The position numbers were made by a program, and so were the translations under genes. Positions 25,720 through 34,322 of a stretch of DNA of 64,000 bases are shown piece by piece. The DNA is from CAZHHH01 sp052400685 (GTDB lineage: Bacteria; Bacteroidota; Bacteroidia; Bacteroidales; Marinilabiliaceae): the NCBI GenBank assembly GCA_052400685.1, contig JBQTGJ010000001.1. The stretch is one strand, 5' to 3'. The notes beneath the pieces are model-generated. The model had not been told where the DNA came from, searched no databases, and worked only from the letters and a program-made list of their open reading frames with translations. Position 1 is the first letter of the stretch; each line of letters starts with the position of its first letter.

Positions 25720-25940
25720 CGATTGTCAATTAATGCGTTATAGTTATTCAGTAGTTGTAGTTAACGAGTTGTGCCCTTTTGCGGGCTTGTTTACGCATTC
25801 TGTCACTCCGTTATTTTTCTAAGCTAATGAATTTTTTAATCCGTCATTAATTATCAGGAAATCTTCAGTAGTCATCCTATCGTTATAAGATTTGAAGAGA
25901 TTAATGTTCTATATTCAAAAATTGATTTTTTATTAATATG

Positions 25941-25970
25941 AACGGGTTGCCTCATTTGAGACAACCCGTT
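25941..25970 (-). terminator. Terminator of the minus-strand polysaccharide operon
   Basis: AACGGGTTG...CAACCCGTT (9-bp stem, partly extended by CTC/GAG) lies 11 bases after the DUF2264 stop codon. On the minus strand it is followed by CATATTAATAAAAAATC. Confidence 0.7.
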
Positions 25971-25981
25971 TATGTTGCTTA

Positions 25982-28006
25982 TTAAAACGTTACGTTTTTT
26001 TCTGTCGCATCAGTGAAGATTACATTCATTTTAGTTCCATCTGAAGAAGAAATGATATCGCTGACAGGCATCAGTTCTTTTTCGGTCCAATCTTCGTTGG
26101 ACTTTTTCCATAACATCAAGCAGGCATACGTTTTGTTTTTATTGGGTATATGTTTTGCTGTGGAGTTAATAACTACACTGCTTTTGGATTCTGGATTTAG
26201 ACCATCAATCTGCACCGTTTCAAGTTTGTCCCAGCCCATTAATGTAACCATGGCTAATTGGTATTCTCCATTGTCGATAATGATGGCTTTGTGGCCACCG
26301 ATATTGCGAGAAATGGTCTTAATCGGTTGATCCTTTTCGGGCAATGCATAATGCCCTAATCGCATGAGTATGGTGTCTGAGCCGAGGTATCTATCGATTC
26401 TTAAAATGCCATTGGGTATGGGACATTCGCTCAGCTGTATTTTTACATTTTCGTTAGTTTCTAAAACAGCATCCCGGTAGTAAAATCCATCTTCAAATTT
26501 TTTGAAGGTATAGAGTCTCAGTGCTTCCCATTGTTCTTTTTTGTTAAGAAAAACATAGTTCATGGCTACCGCTCCATCAGGACTGTCGGCTTGCCATAAA
26601 AATTTACTGTTATATGAAAGGCGGTTGTAGTTTTCTGTTGAGCGGAATTTTTGCCAATCGTCGGCGACTTTTTCGTGGCACCATGCCCTGACTTCAGAGG
26701 CTCCGATATTGGGGTAATTGGTAATAAGTGTATTGGTCGCAGAGGAAAAACGATTATATACTTTGTCATTTTTGTACTCGTTGGTCCATGGTCCCTGATT
26801 TTCAATTTCGGTCCAGAATGGATTATCTTCTGGAAGCATTAAACCAAGAAATGCCTTACCCATCCAATAAACACTACCACGACAACTGTAATTTTGAACA
26901 GCAGGCTCAAACGGACCGTAAAAGCCAAGAGTTGGCACACTGTCTTTAAGAAATCCGGGATGTTGAACAAATTGTAGAATTGTTGCCGACGCATTGTGTC
27001 TGATCCATCCCAAATTAAATTTTTTGCTGTCGATCAGGCCAACAAATGGAAAGGGAGCGATTGATGCCATTCGATAGGATATGCTTCGTCCCCACATAAT
27101 CATTTTGCCATCTTTATCAAAAAGGAAGGGGTAATTATCAGCCATGTCAATAAAGTTGCTCTTAAATTTTTCGGCATAATCGGGGTAATATTTTTTGCCA
27201 AAAAATTCATTCCATACCACGCCATATAATTGATATGCCCACATGCTGTAATAGTCGTAAGCCGGATGATCATTGTACCAGCCTTCTCCGCGATAGTCGT
27301 CCAGCGTTTTTGACAGATATTCTTCCAGCAAGTTTTCATTGACACTGTAACCCTGATCTTTAAAAAAGCTTAATACAAATATGTTAAAGAATTTCCAGTT
27401 CGAGGCCACGGTCGGGCCGTCACCGTAGCTCAGCATGAGGTGCGCAATGGCATCTTTTTTGTCTTGCGGTAGCGGTTCCCATATAACCTGAGGTGCCATA
27501 AACAAAGAGATGGACAAAGCTCCGAATTCCACAAGGTTTTGGTTTGGACCTTGACCTTTTTTTCGGGGCGCGATATAGGACTCTTTGGTTGAATCGATGA
27601 GGTTTAGGAGCTGATGACGATAATAATCTGCTACTTTGATATTATTTAATACTAATGCTGAGTCTTCGCGTAGCAACGGCGATGCTATGAATAGCGTGCG
27701 ACACAGACCCTCTAGCTTTTCTGTTGGGATTTGTGCTTCCTTTAGCGGGTAACTTTTGCCTGGCTGTTTGGGAAATTTCATTGGATCATCCAGATCATTG
27801 ACATAACTGAATGCGCCGTTTAAGATGTAGCGCGCCGCGTCTTTCCAATGTTTCCTTGTCATGCCGGTGAGTGGGCTTGTTTGGTAATCTGGTGTAACAA
27901 GTTCAAAAGTCGGGTTGCTCTTGTTTTTATCACTGCTTTTGCCAGGTTTACAGGAACTGTTGATTAGCAATAGTATTATGAATGCGATAAATAACTTTTT
28001 TTTCAT
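25982..28006 (-). CDS. DUF2264 lipoprotein
   Basis: A 674-residue lipoprotein: signal peptide with lipobox NSSC (about residue 20). The N-terminal part (about 40-400) is DUF2264, opening SPLTGMTRKHWKDAARYIL and containing NLVEFGALSISLFMAPQVIWEPL and WYNDHPAYDYYSMWAYQLYG; it is probably an alpha/alpha toroid. The C-terminal ~250 residues are beta-rich. DUF2264 proteins are common in polysaccharide loci for pectin-like and arabinogalactan-like glycans; their reaction is not settled as far as I know. It is the last gene of the four-gene minus-strand operon and is preceded by a 162-bp gap with a hairpin. Confidence 0.82.
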   Translation of the reverse strand: MKKKLFIAFIILLLINSSCKPGKSSDKNKSNPTFELVTPDYQTSPLTGMTRKHWKDAARYILNGAFSYVNDLDDPMKFPKQPGKSYPLKEAQIPTEKLEGLCRTLFIASPLLREDSALVLNNIKVADYYRHQLLNLIDSTKESYIAPRKKGQGPNQNLVEFGALSISLFMAPQVIWEPLPQDKKDAIAHLMLSYGDGPTVASNWKFFNIFVLSFFKDQGYSVNENLLEEYLSKTLDDYRGEGWYNDHPAYDYYSMWAYQLYGVVWNEFFGKKYYPDYAEKFKSNFIDMADNYPFLFDKDGKMIMWGRSISYRMASIAPFPFVGLIDSKKFNLGWIRHNASATILQFVQHPGFLKDSVPTLGFYGPFEPAVQNYSCRGSVYWMGKAFLGLMLPEDNPFWTEIENQGPWTNEYKNDKVYNRFSSATNTLITNYPNIGASEVRAWCHEKVADDWQKFRSTENYNRLSYNSKFLWQADSPDGAVAMNYVFLNKKEQWEALRLYTFKKFEDGFYYRDAVLETNENVKIQLSECPIPNGILRIDRYLGSDTILMRLGHYALPEKDQPIKTISRNIGGHKAIIIDNGEYQLAMVTLMGWDKLETVQIDGLNPESKSSVVINSTAKHIPNKNKTYACLMLWKKSNEDWTEKELMPVSDIISSSDGTKMNVIFTDATEKNVTF

Positions 28007-28090
28007 GTCTGTGGCAATTAAATAAAATGGTTACCGAAAAGGATTAACCGGTATTGAGTTTTTTGCGAAACTGTTCTCTCTAACATAATT

Positions 28091-28131
28091 CATCCGGCGA
28101 CTCAATTGTGTTGCGTTTGAGTCGTCGGATG
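28091..28131 (-). other. Intercistronic hairpin between the GH43-GH43 and DUF2264 genes
   Basis: CATCCGGCGACTCAA (28091-28105) and TTGAGTCGTCGGATG (28117-28131) form a 15-bp stem with one G-T pair and an 11-base loop. No T run follows on the minus strand, so it is more likely an mRNA-processing or stabilising element than a terminator. Confidence 0.55.
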
Positions 28132-28168
28132 AAAAAGCCTTTTTACTGTGTTAAAAATGAGGTGATTA

Positions 28169-30349
28169 TTAATTCTGTTTTGCGATGTTTACCGGTTCAA
28201 CGCCTTTAAAAGTTGGCTTTACCGGAATGATATTGCCTTGCTCATCAAATTCGAGTTTGTCGATACATACTTCGCGGTGATAACCGCCCGCTCTGCCCAT
28301 TTTTAAACCATTGGGATAATTAAAGCGGTGGTATACCAAATACCATTCATCTTTACCTGGGATTTGGATGACTGAGTTATGGCCTGTAGCAAATATGTTG
28401 CTAACAGAATCGCGCTGAATAACAATGTTATTATCGGGGATGTTTAATGGGCCCATTGGGGACTCGGATGTTGCATATCTTACTTTGTAATTGGGACTTC
28501 GGGTGTCGTCTTCTGACCACATAAAATAGTATGTGTCGTTGCGGACTATGACATAAGTGCCTTCACGGTAGGTATTGTCAATGTTCATCAATTTTATGCT
28601 TTTTTGATTGATCGAAATCATATCATCATTTAGTTCTGCCGCAGCCATGTATCCATTACCCCAATACAGATAGCTCTTGTTGGTTTTGGGATCTGTAAAA
28701 ACATCCGGGTCTATCTCCTGTCCTCGGTTTACACCTAAAGCTTTGAAGTTTATGAGAGGCTCACCGCTGTCGGTAAATGGACCTGTGGGATTATCTGCCA
28801 CTGCAACACCAATTTTTTGAGCAGCTGTGAAATAGTAGAAATATTTATATTCTCCATTGATCTTTTTTTCCACTATGCATGGTGCCCATGCGTTTCTGTT
28901 GGCCCAACTTACGTCTTTTTTCAGATCCAGAATGGTGCCTTCATCGGTCCAGTCAACCAGGTTGTCAGATGAAAACACCTTGAAGTAATATCCCGACCAG
29001 CCGGTGAATCCATCGGTGGTTGGATAGATGTAAAATTTGTTGGTTTTTTTGGCATAAAGAATTTCCGGATCAGCATAGTAACCTTCCAATACCGGGTTGT
29101 GATCTGCTGAGGCAGATACCTGAAAAATTGTGGGTTCTTTTCCTTCGATCGTGAAGGTGTAGTTTACAGGACCATTGGAAAAATTTTGCGGACCGGAGGG
29201 TGTTATTGTGATGCCCGGCCAACCTTGAAATTGTGGATCCAGATTGGCAATGTCTGCATGGCTTTTAACCGGTAGGTGAATTGTTTTGGCTGTTTCATTG
29301 AAGTCAACATTCAATGTTTTTAGTTCTGATGACTTCGTTTCAATTAATGAGCCGTCAATTTTACCCCATTCCTGAATGAGTCGCTTTAGTTCCCTAGCTG
29401 TAACTGGCATAACCGTGCCATGGCGAGGGTGGAAGTTCATGGAAATCTCTTCATCAATCACAGCGAAATGTTGCAGGTCGGAACTTTTGGTAAATTGATA
29501 CCGTCCATTGGTGTATACATCGTACATCAGGATGTATTCTTCTGTATTATTGAGTTTAAAGATACCGCTACCTTCAACGCCGTATTTTTCACAGTCTACA
29601 CGTTCATCGCTTACCAGTTTGTAGCCTTCAGTTAATTGATCGGAAATAGCCAGTTTAATTCCGGGATTACCATCTTCAGCTTTATGAAAGAGGTAATATT
29701 TGTTGTTAAAGGGTATTATGTCGCCATCAATACAGGCCTTGGTATTGCTTTCGACGGGTGGATAATAAAGTTGTTGAGGAGCTGATTCGAGAGCTGTGAA
29801 GTCGCTATTGGCATAGGCATAGTAAATAATGTCGGCCTGGTTGCCTTGTTTCATAGAGAAATAAATCATGTATTTACCTGTTTTCTCATCATAGATGGTC
29901 TGAGGCGCCCATACACGGTGCACATCGCCAAATTTTTCAGGAAATGTTTCGGGTATATTTACTACTGAAGATTCCCATTGTATGAGATCGTCAGACTTCA
30001 TCAGAATCATCGCAAAATTATTCCATCCCTGTTCGGGTACATAGAGGTCGGTTGCCACCATATAGAAGTGTTTACCATCTGCACTGCGGAGTATATGTGG
30101 ATCGCGAACACCGCCTGAGGTACTGATTTTTTTTGAATCCAAAACCGGCTGGTTGTTGTTTAGGGCTTTATAATTATAGCCATCGGAGCTGATGGCGAAG
30201 CGTATTGCTTCCTCACCAGGTCCATTACCGGTAAAATAGGTAAACAGGTATCCTTCGTATTTTTGGTTCGTTCCTGTACATCCTGCGATGGTTAGTAGCA
30301 GCAGAAAAAATACTGGGGTTAATAACTTCTTTTTTAAGTTGATTGTCAT
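28169..30349 (-). CDS. Lipoprotein with two GH43-type five-bladed propeller modules
   Basis: 726 residues with lipobox IAGC (about 24). Module one (about 30-340) starts YLFTYFTGNGPGEEAIRFAISSDGY and has SGGVRDPHILRS with a GH43-like catalytic Asp, then VWAPQTIYDEKTGKYMIYFS. After a small beta linker (about 345-415), module two (about 420-715) has GYYADPEILY, WAPCIVEKKINGEYKYFYYF and DPDVFTDPKTNKSYLYWGNG, as in GH43 arabinofuranosidases and xylosidases. The two modules may attack different linkages. The first is closely similar to the GH43 module of the T9SS protein at 37141. It is translated 10 bp after the GH51 gene in the same operon. Confidence 0.85.
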   Translation of the reverse strand: MTINLKKKLLTPVFFLLLLTIAGCTGTNQKYEGYLFTYFTGNGPGEEAIRFAISSDGYNYKALNNNQPVLDSKKISTSGGVRDPHILRSADGKHFYMVATDLYVPEQGWNNFAMILMKSDDLIQWESSVVNIPETFPEKFGDVHRVWAPQTIYDEKTGKYMIYFSMKQGNQADIIYYAYANSDFTALESAPQQLYYPPVESNTKACIDGDIIPFNNKYYLFHKAEDGNPGIKLAISDQLTEGYKLVSDERVDCEKYGVEGSGIFKLNNTEEYILMYDVYTNGRYQFTKSSDLQHFAVIDEEISMNFHPRHGTVMPVTARELKRLIQEWGKIDGSLIETKSSELKTLNVDFNETAKTIHLPVKSHADIANLDPQFQGWPGITITPSGPQNFSNGPVNYTFTIEGKEPTIFQVSASADHNPVLEGYYADPEILYAKKTNKFYIYPTTDGFTGWSGYYFKVFSSDNLVDWTDEGTILDLKKDVSWANRNAWAPCIVEKKINGEYKYFYYFTAAQKIGVAVADNPTGPFTDSGEPLINFKALGVNRGQEIDPDVFTDPKTNKSYLYWGNGYMAAAELNDDMISINQKSIKLMNIDNTYREGTYVIVRNDTYYFMWSEDDTRSPNYKVRYATSESPMGPLNIPDNNIVIQRDSVSNIFATGHNSVIQIPGKDEWYLVYHRFNYPNGLKMGRAGGYHREVCIDKLEFDEQGNIIPVKPTFKGVEPVNIAKQN

Positions 30350-30359
30350 AGTATTTGTT

Positions 30360-32300
30360 TTATAGGTTAATTTTTAGTCTGAATACATAGAACGCATTTC
30401 CCGGCATCGTTAATTGAAATTTGTTGCCAGTTGCCTGTATGGAAGTGTGGGCCGGAACAATGGTCAAGGGGGCTTCAAAAGTGTTTATTTCGTCGGGATT
30501 GTTGGTGTGCAAGGTCGTTAGTTTAATTTCGTTATTTTTAATCCCTTTTTTCAAACCTTCCAATTTTATATTAATGTTTTGAATGACGTCAGAGGCATTT
30601 ACTATTTTCAGGATTATTTCAGAAGTTTTAGTATCGATTGCGGCGCTGGCATAGAGGCTGTCCTGACCACAAATTGGTTTCGCATTAAGAGTTATTGGCA
30701 GCACATTGGTTCCTGAATTATTGGCATACATCATCTGTACATAATAGTTTGGGGTGCGAACCACCGACAGATTGTCAAACCAAATCATATCTGGTTTCCA
30801 TTGCCAGGCATCTTTATGTGCCAACAATGGTGCGTAAGTTGCTAACTGAACAATATCCGCATTGCGTTCAAGTCCTGTCATGAAAGCAGCTTCAGCCAAG
30901 GCAGAGCGCAGGTTGTTATTGCGATTTCTGTCATGCGCAGCATATTCTCCGGCAAAAACTTTGGGTCCTTTGCGATTGTAGTTGTCATATCTGTCTGCAT
31001 TTTTCAGGAACCATTCGGGGCTTCTATAGTAATGTTCGTCCACTAAATCAACTTTTAGTTCCGTCATTTTTGGCCACAAATAGTCAAATTTGTCGCCATC
31101 GGGTACGGGTCCTGAACCTCCTACAATTTCTATTTTTGGGTAAGTCTTGCGAATGGCATCGATAAATTTGACCAGTCTTTCTACATATATTTCACCCCAT
31201 TGTTCATTTCCTATGGCTATTTTTTTAAGATTGAAGGGCTGCGGATGGCCCATCTCGGCGCGCACTTTACCCCATTGGCTGGATGGTGAACCATTGGCAA
31301 ACTCAATCAAATCAAGCGCATCCTGTATATAAGGTGTTAAGTTTTCGAGTGGCACGCATTCTTTGCTTTCGTACTGACAAGCTAAACCACAGTTAACAAC
31401 TGGGAGAGGTTCTGCTCCAAGGTCTTCACACAGTAGAAAATATTCGTAGAATCCAAGTCCATAGCTTTGGTAATAATCTGGGAAGAAACGGTGTTTGAAG
31501 GTGTAGTTCCAGCGGCTTTCGTTGGTTGGTCTATTTTCTACCGGACCGAGGGTGTTTTTCCATTGGTATCTTGTCTCTAGTGTGTTGCCTTCAATTATGC
31601 AGCCACCGGGAAAACGAAAGACTCCAGGATTAAGGTCGTATAATGCTTCAACCAGGTCTTTTCTGAGTCCATTGGGACGGTTTTTCCATGTCTCAGATGG
31701 GAATAATGATATATGGTCTAAATCGGCTATTCCAGGTGTTTCGAGTACCAGTCTGATCTTTCCTTTTGATTCGGTGGCTGAAGCCTTTATGGTGCATGAA
31801 TATTTTTCCCAATTAGCGCCTTTAACCTGAATGTAAGCTTTACCTATAATGTTTGCATTGGAATCGATTAGTTCAATTCTGAATTTTTTTTCTTTTTTAT
31901 CGGGTACTCGTGCGAAGAATGAGAAATTATAGGTGTTATTTTTTTTGTATCCAATGCCTACAAATCCTTCATTTTCCAATCCTGTTCCCGAACGCCAGCC
32001 TTGTTCGTGAAAACGAACGTAATTGGGATTTCTATCGAAGCAAGGGTTTTCATTTAGTATTTTGACATCTCCAAATGGCGTCCAGCCGATAAATGGATGG
32101 TAAAATTCAAAAGAACGGTTTTTGATCAGTTCCGCATATAGCCCCCCATCGGCACCAAAATTTATATCTTCAAAAAAAATTCCATACATTTCTGGCTGTA
32201 TGGTTGCTCCCGTTTTTCGGATCTCCACTACAAATTCTTTTTGCCCAAAAATGAGTTGAGTCCAAACTATTAACATGATGAGTGTAATTCCGACCTTCAT
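30360..32300 (-). CDS. GH51 alpha-L-arabinofuranosidase
   Basis: 646 residues with a signal peptide (MKVGITLIMLIVWTQLIFGQ), so periplasmic or secreted. An N-terminal carbohydrate-binding-like beta-sandwich (about 70-210) precedes the barrel, which contains FRFPGGCIIEGNTLETRYQWKN, as in GH51. Acid/base Glu366 lies in IGNEQWG and nucleophile Glu452 in VFAGEYAAHD. It releases terminal arabinofuranose from arabinans, arabinoxylans or arabinogalactans. It sits second in the operon, 128 bp after the galactanase-like GH43 gene. Confidence 0.93.
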   Translation of the reverse strand: MKVGITLIMLIVWTQLIFGQKEFVVEIRKTGATIQPEMYGIFFEDINFGADGGLYAELIKNRSFEFYHPFIGWTPFGDVKILNENPCFDRNPNYVRFHEQGWRSGTGLENEGFVGIGYKKNNTYNFSFFARVPDKKEKKFRIELIDSNANIIGKAYIQVKGANWEKYSCTIKASATESKGKIRLVLETPGIADLDHISLFPSETWKNRPNGLRKDLVEALYDLNPGVFRFPGGCIIEGNTLETRYQWKNTLGPVENRPTNESRWNYTFKHRFFPDYYQSYGLGFYEYFLLCEDLGAEPLPVVNCGLACQYESKECVPLENLTPYIQDALDLIEFANGSPSSQWGKVRAEMGHPQPFNLKKIAIGNEQWGEIYVERLVKFIDAIRKTYPKIEIVGGSGPVPDGDKFDYLWPKMTELKVDLVDEHYYRSPEWFLKNADRYDNYNRKGPKVFAGEYAAHDRNRNNNLRSALAEAAFMTGLERNADIVQLATYAPLLAHKDAWQWKPDMIWFDNLSVVRTPNYYVQMMYANNSGTNVLPITLNAKPICGQDSLYASAAIDTKTSEIILKIVNASDVIQNINIKLEGLKKGIKNNEIKLTTLHTNNPDEINTFEAPLTIVPAHTSIQATGNKFQLTMPGNAFYVFRLKINL

Positions 32301-32428
32301 AGTTTTATTTTTATATGATTATTGTTGAATTTTTAACGCTCATTTTTTTAAAAATACACATAAATCTGAGCAAAGATAGTTATTGATCCCTTTTTTGCCG
32401 AAATAATGGTTTTCTATAGAAGTATGCC

Positions 32429-33598
32429 TTATTTTGAATGTGTAGTTGATAGCATCCATTCATCCTCCCATTTGATGATTGGTTGATCATTTTTAAATTG
32501 AATTGGGAGCCAAATGTACCTGCCATCAATTGGGTTTTTGGGTTGCCAGCGGTCGCCCATGTAAATAAAGCTGTCTTTTTTACCATTTACCGGTAATATG
32601 TATGTGCTTTGAGATTTGAATGTTAAGTCGGCCTCAGGACCGATGCAAGGGTTGCCCAATTTTTTCCATGGTCCCCAGATTGATTTTGCTTTAAACATTC
32701 GGGCTGCGTTTGGTGCCCACCCGGTACAGCCTGAAGCCATCAAATAGTAGATGCCATTTCTTTTGAATATGGCAGGGGCTTCGTTGTGCCCAGCTGGGAA
32801 AAGACGGATGTATTTTCCGGTGAAATTTTGATAATCATTCGTAAGTTCAGAAATTTGAAGCGTTAGATTTTCTTCTGCGGCGTGAATGTGATATGCTTTA
32901 CCATCGTCATCTACAAAGAGAGTCATATCGCGCGACATTTGTCCTTTTTCGAAATCGAGTTTTAGAAGTAGTCCTTCATCAATTGCGGTATACCAGGCCG
33001 GGGACCACCATTCTAAATCTTTGGGATACTTCTTTGTTTGTAATGTGTCTGGATAATTTAGCGGCCATTGTTTTTGGTTTGGGCGGACAGATTTTACAAA
33101 GTGATAAGGTCCTACAACATGATTGCTTACAGCCAGTGCTGTTTTGGCAGCCTTATAGCCTTTCCCTTTTAATTCAAGGTGAAACCACATCACGTATTTT
33201 TTTGTCTTTTTGTTGTATATGACTTTTGGACGTTCAATAACGCATCCTTTCTCAATTTCTGAGCCATTTTCGTCAGACACTTTTAGGACGATACCTTCAT
33301 TTTTCCAATTATATAAATCTGTCGATGAATAGCAGCTTACGCCTATTTGTGCTGTGTTTCCTTTTGCACCTGTGGTTTTGAATTCTCCAAACCAATAATA
33401 AACGCCTTTATTATATAAAATACCGCCTCCATGGGCGTTTATGTGCGTACTGTCGGTGTCAAGCCAGACTTCTCCGGGACGAAAGGAATTGTAAGGCTTG
33501 ACGTTTTGTGAGTTAATTGTAAATGTGTTTGCTAATGTTAAAATTGCAATTACTATTACTATTGTTGGATGTGCGTATTTTTTTGTTTGTGGGTGCAT
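32429..33598 (-). CDS. GH43 exo-beta-1,3-galactanase-like enzyme (subfamily 24 type)
   Basis: 389 residues with an N-terminal signal or anchor segment (about 10-30). It follows the fungal exo-beta-1,3-galactanase pattern closely: INAHGGGILYNKGVYYWFGE, SCYSSTDLYNW, VIERPKVIYNKKTKKYVMWFH, NEAPAIFKRNGIYYL, GWAPNAARMF and FIYMGDRWQP. The putative general acid is Glu273 (NEAPAIF). In place of the usual catalytic base, Gln330 (FKSQSTY) sits at the same spacing as the Gln of that enzyme group, which marks subfamily 24. It would cleave the beta-1,3-galactan backbone of type II arabinogalactan. It is the first gene of the operon. No C-terminal binding module is present. Confidence 0.88.
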   Translation of the reverse strand: MHPQTKKYAHPTIVIVIAILTLANTFTINSQNVKPYNSFRPGEVWLDTDSTHINAHGGGILYNKGVYYWFGEFKTTGAKGNTAQIGVSCYSSTDLYNWKNEGIVLKVSDENGSEIEKGCVIERPKVIYNKKTKKYVMWFHLELKGKGYKAAKTALAVSNHVVGPYHFVKSVRPNQKQWPLNYPDTLQTKKYPKDLEWWSPAWYTAIDEGLLLKLDFEKGQMSRDMTLFVDDDGKAYHIHAAEENLTLQISELTNDYQNFTGKYIRLFPAGHNEAPAIFKRNGIYYLMASGCTGWAPNAARMFKAKSIWGPWKKLGNPCIGPEADLTFKSQSTYILPVNGKKDSFIYMGDRWQPKNPIDGRYIWLPIQFKNDQPIIKWEDEWMLSTTHSK

Positions 33599-33644
33599 TT
33601 TATTTATAAATTGTAGTTAGTGTCAATAAAAAATGCCTTTTTTT

Positions 33645-33762
33645 TCGTTACTCTTGCTCGCAAAATAATGGTTTACAATTGTATACTCTCATTTATTGAG
33701 TTGCGCAAGCTTTGAATTATTCTGTGTAGCTTAACCTCAGGACTTTACGGACAGGCACTCGT
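33645..33762 (+). repeat. Degenerate copy of the palindromic intergenic repeat
   Basis: CGTTACTCTTGCTCGCAAAA, TGGTTTACAATTGTATACTC and GTTGCGCAAGCTTTGAATT, then TTTACGGACAGGCACTCG, follow the order of the intact repeat with many changes. The centre and right end (GGACAGGCA) are the best kept. It lies upstream of the minus-strand operon. Confidence 0.5.
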
Positions 33763-34322
33763 TAGAAATAATTGTCGATTTGAACAATGTTTATTGTTTT
33801 GCTTTTTGATTTACAATTTCAATTTTTTAATGTCAACCAAATAACGCACATTTGGCGCTTAGACATTATCACGAATTTGATTTTATTTAGAACAAAATTT
33901 AATATTAATCGAAATTTCATGGGATTAATAATGTCGGTTTTAGCTGTTCGCAAAGCCTACTAACTGTTTATTATAGACACTATAAAGTGTCGGTGAGATT
34001 TTTGCTTTTTCTATTTAAAGACCTGTTAGAGTGTTTCCATCTATTATAATAGCATTCGAATAATTTTATTCCATTTGTTATGATGTATGCAAAGTATAGG
34101 AAGGTTCTCTACTTGCTTCAAAATCTATGAGTTTAAATTTTTAGATATGATGAATTTACGCGATGGTGAACCTTGATTTTTTTTGTGGATGAAAAGTTTT
34201 CACAATACGAATTAGTTATAGCAAATTTCATTTTTGAAATATAAAGTGGGGGACGTAAGTGTTAATTTTGTGAAACTATTTACCAAAAACATTAATATGG
34301 ATTTTAGTGAAAATAATTAATT
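33763..34322. other. Divergent promoter region of the two polysaccharide arms
   Basis: AT-rich spacer without genes. A TAATTTTG box at 34263-34270 fits the -7 consensus for the plus-strand arm, with TTTTTG at 34231-34236 as a distant -33 (26-base gap, longer than ideal). No regulator-binding repeat was clear. The promoter of the minus-strand operon must also lie here or in the degenerate repeat. Confidence 0.4.
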
